DNA from: Tubiluchus corallicola
Lineage: Eukaryota > Priapulida > Priapulimorpha > Priapulimorphida > Tubiluchidae
Reading direction: 5' to 3'
DNA length: 64,000 nt
NCBI GenBank assembly: GCA_030141605.1
Contig: JAQGDQ010000038.1
Location: 62,001-126,000, forward strand
Part shown: piece by piece, positions 59,919 through 64,000 of the stretch
How the letters are laid out: each line of letters starts with the position of its first letter
Numbering within the stretch: the first letter of the stretch is position 1
Translations under genes and position numbers: made by a program
Notes under the pieces: generated by a model
What the model was told of the DNA's origin: nothing
Seen by the model: the letters and a program-made list of their open reading frames with translations, nothing else
Databases searched by the model: none

Positions 59919-62900
59919 GTGAGTTCTTTATGAACTTGTTTCTGTATTTCTGTTTATTTTTGAAAAATGTCATCGCTATATATTATTTTTAGTAGCCCAT
60001 ATACTTTCTCTTCATTTGCATCTTTGTGTGTTTATTTAGTGTCAAGAAACTGACTTGACATTTTTTAGGCTTGGACTTTTAATTCCACAAAACTTAATAA
60101 AGGATGAAATACTGACTGCGATTGCAGTCTAATTTGTAGAATTAAAAAATTAAAACAGCTTTTTAATTGTAAACACCCAGTTACATAATACATGTCTAAT
60201 TCAATGCAAAGCACTGCACTTGTAGGCATACTAAATACCGTCGTCAGAAATGATGACCACTTTTAATAATTTTACAATATCAAATTTATGAAGTTAAAAC
60301 TACGAACAAAGTGTTGGTATCGCAACAAGCAAACCTCGTTTTTAATGTTCTTGGTACAATATAAAGTATAACCAAAATTTGTCTATGGATTAATTGCTGT
60401 TTCAGTCACTTTTCCTGCAAAGCTGCTTTATATAATTTAATAACAAAGCTGCTTATATAATTTAATAACAATGACAGATCCTATTAGATACTGATTTAAC
60501 CAGTAGATGGCGCCAAGTGGAAGCGCAGCAAACTGAGAAAAGCCTCCGAAACATTTCCTCTAGGTCAAAGTTACCCAACAACATTAGTAAGCGTTAAATG
60601 CGTATTGCGTTGACGTAATTAGACGAAATGCAATTCAGAAAACTTAGACTTACTGCAGGAAATTGTTATTTCGGTTTTGACTATACACAGGCCTTAAAAT
60701 TGCAAAGCAGCACACTTTCAATGTTTGAACAATGGGAACAAAAATTTCTCTGAGTTTTGTTCTCTTGTTTCCACTAATAAAAATTTGATACTGACGACCT
60801 ACGATTGTTAAGGTTTCTGACATCCTAATCCGCCAATATAAATTGAGTTGGGCAGCCTATTTCATTGCAATCATACTTTCTTTTCATTGGCTTGTGTACT
60901 ACTAATCAACATCATTATCGTCTAAACTTCAAATACATAATCCTAAAGAATATTTCTATCGACAAAATACGGAACTAAATCATGCTTTCTAGCTATAAGC
61001 TATCTCAGAACAGTATTTGCTAACATCAGCTCTGCATGGGTGCAAAACTAGACCTATTTGTACAGCCTTCCATCACGGTTAACTTTTAAATGCCTATATT
61101 TATGGTACAGTTTGCCCTCACGCATGTGTCCTCCCTCTAATTAAGGTTTTGCCATAGCAAAATCTTACTGTTTTTCGTACAGTTATTTTTTATTTATTCT
61201 CCGCCACTTTAACGCTTAATAACTCGTGTAAGCCTTGCAAGTTAGGGTCACCAAACTCACAGAGGTTGGTAGCCCTGGGCTGGGCACGGACAACAGTACA
61301 GCAACCGCTGACCACTAGTCAACTCGGAAGGGCAGTGGGCAATCTTTGCAAGGCCCAGTTCTGTAAATATTGTTTGCAAAATCTTCAATTTCTGACCACG
61401 TCAGAAACATTGTCAACTAGTTATTGTTTATTATTAAACACTAATTTATGACGTTGTGCAGATCTTTTATCAATGGTTGACTTATTGGAGAGGGAAAGAA
61501 AATCGGTGAAAATCTATGGAAATAGACAGGAGTAATTCCTCCTGTTTTTAATAATTTTCAGAATATTTATCTGAAATTGTATAAGGTTTAGCCACCTAGA
61601 GTGTGACTAAAATGTTTTGTTTTAATTTAGAATTTTCTAGTCAATTTTGGTTACATTCCGAAAGAGGATATCGAGACAGGAAGTTTGAAATCAAGAGATG
61701 AGTTGCAGACAGCGGTCAAACAAATGCAGCGGTTCGCTGGTACAATAAAGCTACATTAATTTTAACTAGTTCTTTCTCATAATGTTGTACAATTGGGTCA
61801 CTACTCAAAGCAGCTCTAATTGAAATAAGAAATACATTTATACTGTACAGTGTATTACATCTTACCTGCTCTAACTTTGACCTCAAGCACCAAAAAAACT
61901 GAAATTTGAAATCGAACAAGACAGTTCATTTTATTGTATTTTACAGTCTTTTACAGTCACACGTTCACATATAGACGATACAATGCATTATATTTTCCGA
62001 CTTGAGAATTAAGCAAACTTGTTCGCTGAGACGAAAAGAGGCTAAAATGGCGAAACGCCATCCACTTATTTGAGGAGTAACTTATCAGCAATTTGCACAT
62101 AATTGTTGTATTTCGTTTGAAATAAAATTTTTGAAATTAGAAAGTGAAAGTAACAAAAGCGGAAGCTAAAAGCTTAAGCTGCTTGTCTTGACTGCTAAGT
62201 GTATGAAACTATATAATACACTCATGAAGTTTTCCACTTTATGTCCGATTTTTGGCCTAGTCTGGGCAAATAGATCCATTACAACAGGAAAAATAAGTTC
62301 ATATTTGCATTCAGGTTCAGCATTCTGAAATGCCACATTCCAGTAATTTTCAGATTAAGCAGTTAATATTAGGCCTACGGTGCCCTACATAAAGACCCGA
62401 AAAAACATAAATTGGGTTGCGTGGCAACCAGGCCATCTGTACAGAAAAAACTAATATCAGATTGCAGTCAGTACCATAAAATGCCCCTTTACTCGTAATT
62501 TTCCTGTTTAAACAGTCAATAATGAGGCATATCCCTGATGTGGACCCGGAATGCCCTAAAAGCTCATTTTTGCATTAAGTTATTATTGGAAAAAAATGGC
62601 ACCCACTTTTCTCACACTCTCTAGAGGGAAATGACTCTATTTAAACAAAAAATGAATAACTTTAGCACAAAACCCCACGGAATGACATAAAGGCCCCTGC
62701 TGTAACGAGTGTTAAGGAATTTAGAATGCTTTATCAGCTAAAACAAAGGTCGCAAAAATATCTGGGTTTTCATTTGTCAACTTTTCGAATTCCAGTAAGT
62801 TTACAAGACCAATTCCCTGATAATAACATTTAGCTGTAGACATATTGTTAACTAGTATTAAGTTATCAATTCTACAAAAGTAATTTTAAATATATTATTT

Positions 62901-63979
62901 TAGGTTTATCAAATAAGAATAAGACTGTTATACTTCTTAAATTAGCCCAATACAAACGTGAAGCATGAATAAACCAACTGAAAATACTTTTTCTATAGAT
63001 GATGAAAAAAGTACGCCAACAATGTACAACGTAAACAAGTAAAGTGGAACACTTGCGACTATAATGGCGTAAAATTGTAGAAGTGGAAACGCTGAAATAA
63101 AATAATGAAACGCGGGAAGCGTGACAGTGCTCCTAATGTTACACAATAAATGTAATTAAACAAGTGCATGTATATTGTATAATCAAGGCACAAAGATTTA
63201 AAAGTCGCTTATTTTAAACAACGCCACATACTATTTTTAAATCAGCTTAGTTGTTGCATACAGGCAAACGTATGCAAAATGAAGTTGTATTTCTGCTTTA
63301 ACTATAGCTAGAATTATATTCGTGTAGGCTATCGAGTGAATGAATGATTAATTTATGAGTAACATTCAGAGTCGCACTCAATAAATAGAATATCACGCAT
63401 TTCTAATGGTTGTCTGTTCATAAAATAAGGAAAATTCAGCGTTTCTAAAGTTTTTGCAGGTTATTTAAGTAACGAAGCAGCAGTAAATCAGCACATTTCA
63501 ATTATTAATCATCTTCAAAATAATAAAAGAGGAAGCATAATTATAATAATAGCCAAAGCACATGCGGTAAATTAAGGTGCAAAAATTAAACATATTAACT
63601 TAGTAAAATGCACCAGACAGAAGTCGGGAAAGTGTATAATTGTATGAACTATGCAATTTCAATATTACGGAGATTACGCAAATTTGTCACTCACACCAGT
63701 CAGACTTGAAATCGGTCGCACCTGATAGTCTGTACAACATATTAATTATTGTTATATTTTACAATTTGGATTGGTGTCAAGCCCATTGCGCTGCTTACTT
63801 AAATTTTCTTCATATATTTTAGGTCTTCCACAAACTGGTGAATTGGATAGAGATACACTAAGAATGATGTCAAAAGAAAGGTGTGGCAATAAGGATCCAG
63901 TATTAGCCGAAAGTGGTTCAAGAAAGAAACGTTATGTTCTGAATGGCCTCAAGTGGCATAAAACTGATTTAACATGGAC
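59745..63979 (+). CDS. Furin-activated matrix metalloproteinase, 5' part (continues beyond window)
   Basis: Three exons: 59745-59918, 61631-61739, 63823-63979, all GT-AG with compatible phases (0, 1, 2). The protein starts with a hydrophobic secretory signal, clearest from Met21 (VLKLWLYVVVIYVMTTAIA). The propeptide has a peptidoglycan-binding-like helix bundle (AVKQMQRFAGLPQTGELD, then TLRMM), a cysteine switch KERCGNKDP with Cys115, and RKKR (128-131), a furin-type site. Next comes YVLNGLKWHKTDLTW, the start of the catalytic domain, which closely resembles membrane-type MMPs (YAIQGLKW in MMP14). Family members are zinc endopeptidases that cut extracellular matrix. The switch departs from canonical PRCGVPD: Pro is Glu and VPD is NKD, while Arg, Cys and Gly are kept. 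The catalytic HExxH, hinge, hemopexin and any membrane anchor lie outside the window, so the subtype cannot be assigned. Confidence 0.92.
60419..60469 (+). repeat. 26-bp tandem duplication
   Basis: AAAGCTGCTTTATATAATTT plus AATAAC at 60419-60444 is repeated at 60445-60469 with a single T missing. Confidence 0.9.
60500..60513 (+). promoter_or_regulatory. CTCF-consensus match
   Basis: CCAGTAGATGGCGC matches the CTCF core CCASYAGRKGGCRS at all 14 positions. It lies in MMP intron 1 at the end of a dispersed repeat. Binding is not shown by sequence alone. Confidence 0.4.
61631..61739 (+). CDS. MMP exon 2: propeptide helices
   Basis: The acceptor is TTTTAATTTAG and the donor GCTG|GTACAA, phase 1. 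It encodes NFLVNFGYIPKED and TAVKQMQRFAG, the first helices of the MMP propeptide, where family members have FLxxFGYL and AVxxFQxFxGL. Confidence 0.92.
61740..63822 (+). other. MMP intron 2
   Basis: 2.1-kb AT-rich intron. The part from about 62360 to 62720 has repeated CATAAA-GCCCC-like phrases and may be an old interspersed repeat. No exon or RNA gene is recognised. Confidence 0.75.
63823..63979 (+). CDS. MMP exon 3: cysteine switch, furin site, start of catalytic domain
   Basis: The acceptor is CATATATTTTAG; the donor is GGAC|GTAAGT, 21 bases before the window ends. It encodes LPQTGELDRDTLRMM, then ERCGNKDP, SRKKR and YVLNGLKWHKTDLTW. The exon order and the position of the furin site directly after the switch fit furin-activated MMPs. 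Confidence 0.93.
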
Positions 63980-64000
63980 GTAAGTTTTGAAATATGAAAT

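Larger units (their letters stand above)
60236..60540 (+). repeat. Dispersed repeat, copy B, in MMP intron 1
   Basis: It starts with the CGTCGTCAGA-AATGATG phrase shared with 44.45 kb and ends with the GGCGCC block shared, in inverted orientation, with 45.55-45.58 kb. Only the two ends are similar, so the interior may have been replaced or deleted. Confidence 0.45.
59919..61630 (+). other. MMP intron 1
   Basis: 1.7-kb intron. It contains a repeat copy (60236-60540) related to one at 44.45 kb, a 26-bp tandem duplication (60419-60469), a CTCF-like site at 60500, and a GC-richer unassigned stretch at about 61220-61375. Confidence 0.8.

Overview
This is 64 kb of animal nuclear DNA, visibly AT-rich (roughly one third G+C by eye), with spliced genes, GT-AG introns of about 0.26-2.1 kb, decayed LINE reverse-transcriptase relics, tRNA-like repeats and many microsatellites. 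The two recognisable genes, a nuclear cap-binding protein 3 (NCBP3) homologue and a furin-activated matrix metalloproteinase, point to a metazoan. The repeat style suggests an invertebrate, but nothing in the window fixes the phylum.

Layout. Positions 1 to about 46,000 hold no gene I can recognise. This part is AT-rich DNA broken by a few CpG-richer stretches that may be promoters or unmethylated islands (about 4.45, 13.5, 29.3, 35-37 and 43.8-44.2 kb). It also holds simple repeats, a near-perfect 39-bp inverted repeat (18.6 kb), a second foldback element (21.9 kb), a tandem duplication (26.0 kb), two adjacent tRNA-like units (32.3-32.45 kb), a period-4 array (40.1-40.4 kb) and a CCTGAC-rich interspersed repeat (42.5-42.9 kb). 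From 46.1 to 46.45 kb lies the broken 3' end of a LINE reverse transcriptase.

NCBP3 occupies 46,908-56,936 on the + strand in ten coding exons. All splice phases agree and the total is 3,465 nt, giving 1,154 residues. The N-terminal half carries the conserved NCBP3 blocks, including the RRM-like cap-binding region with WIND where vertebrates have WLDD. The last exon adds a 541-residue Arg/Ser- and Ser-rich tail that makes the protein nearly twice the usual vertebrate length. Intron 2 contains an antisense LINE relic. Intron 8 contains a nearly identical 88-bp copy of part of exon 9.

From 59,745 to the right edge is the 5' part of a matrix metalloproteinase gene: signal peptide, propeptide with an altered cysteine switch, RKKR furin site and the first residues of the catalytic domain. 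The rest lies beyond the window. Its first intron contains a repeat copy related to one at 44-45.6 kb, and both carry a CTCF-like GGCGCC motif.

The two genes are unrelated in function (nuclear mRNA cap binding and export; extracellular or pericellular proteolysis) and are simply neighbours on the same strand about 2.8 kb apart. I did not find a clearly new biological system. The best leads are the long hairpin at 18.6 kb, the partial exon duplication in NCBP3, its long SR-like tail, the noncanonical cysteine switch, and over-represented short palindromes (TGACGTCA) and repeat-end motifs (TTAACTCTTT).
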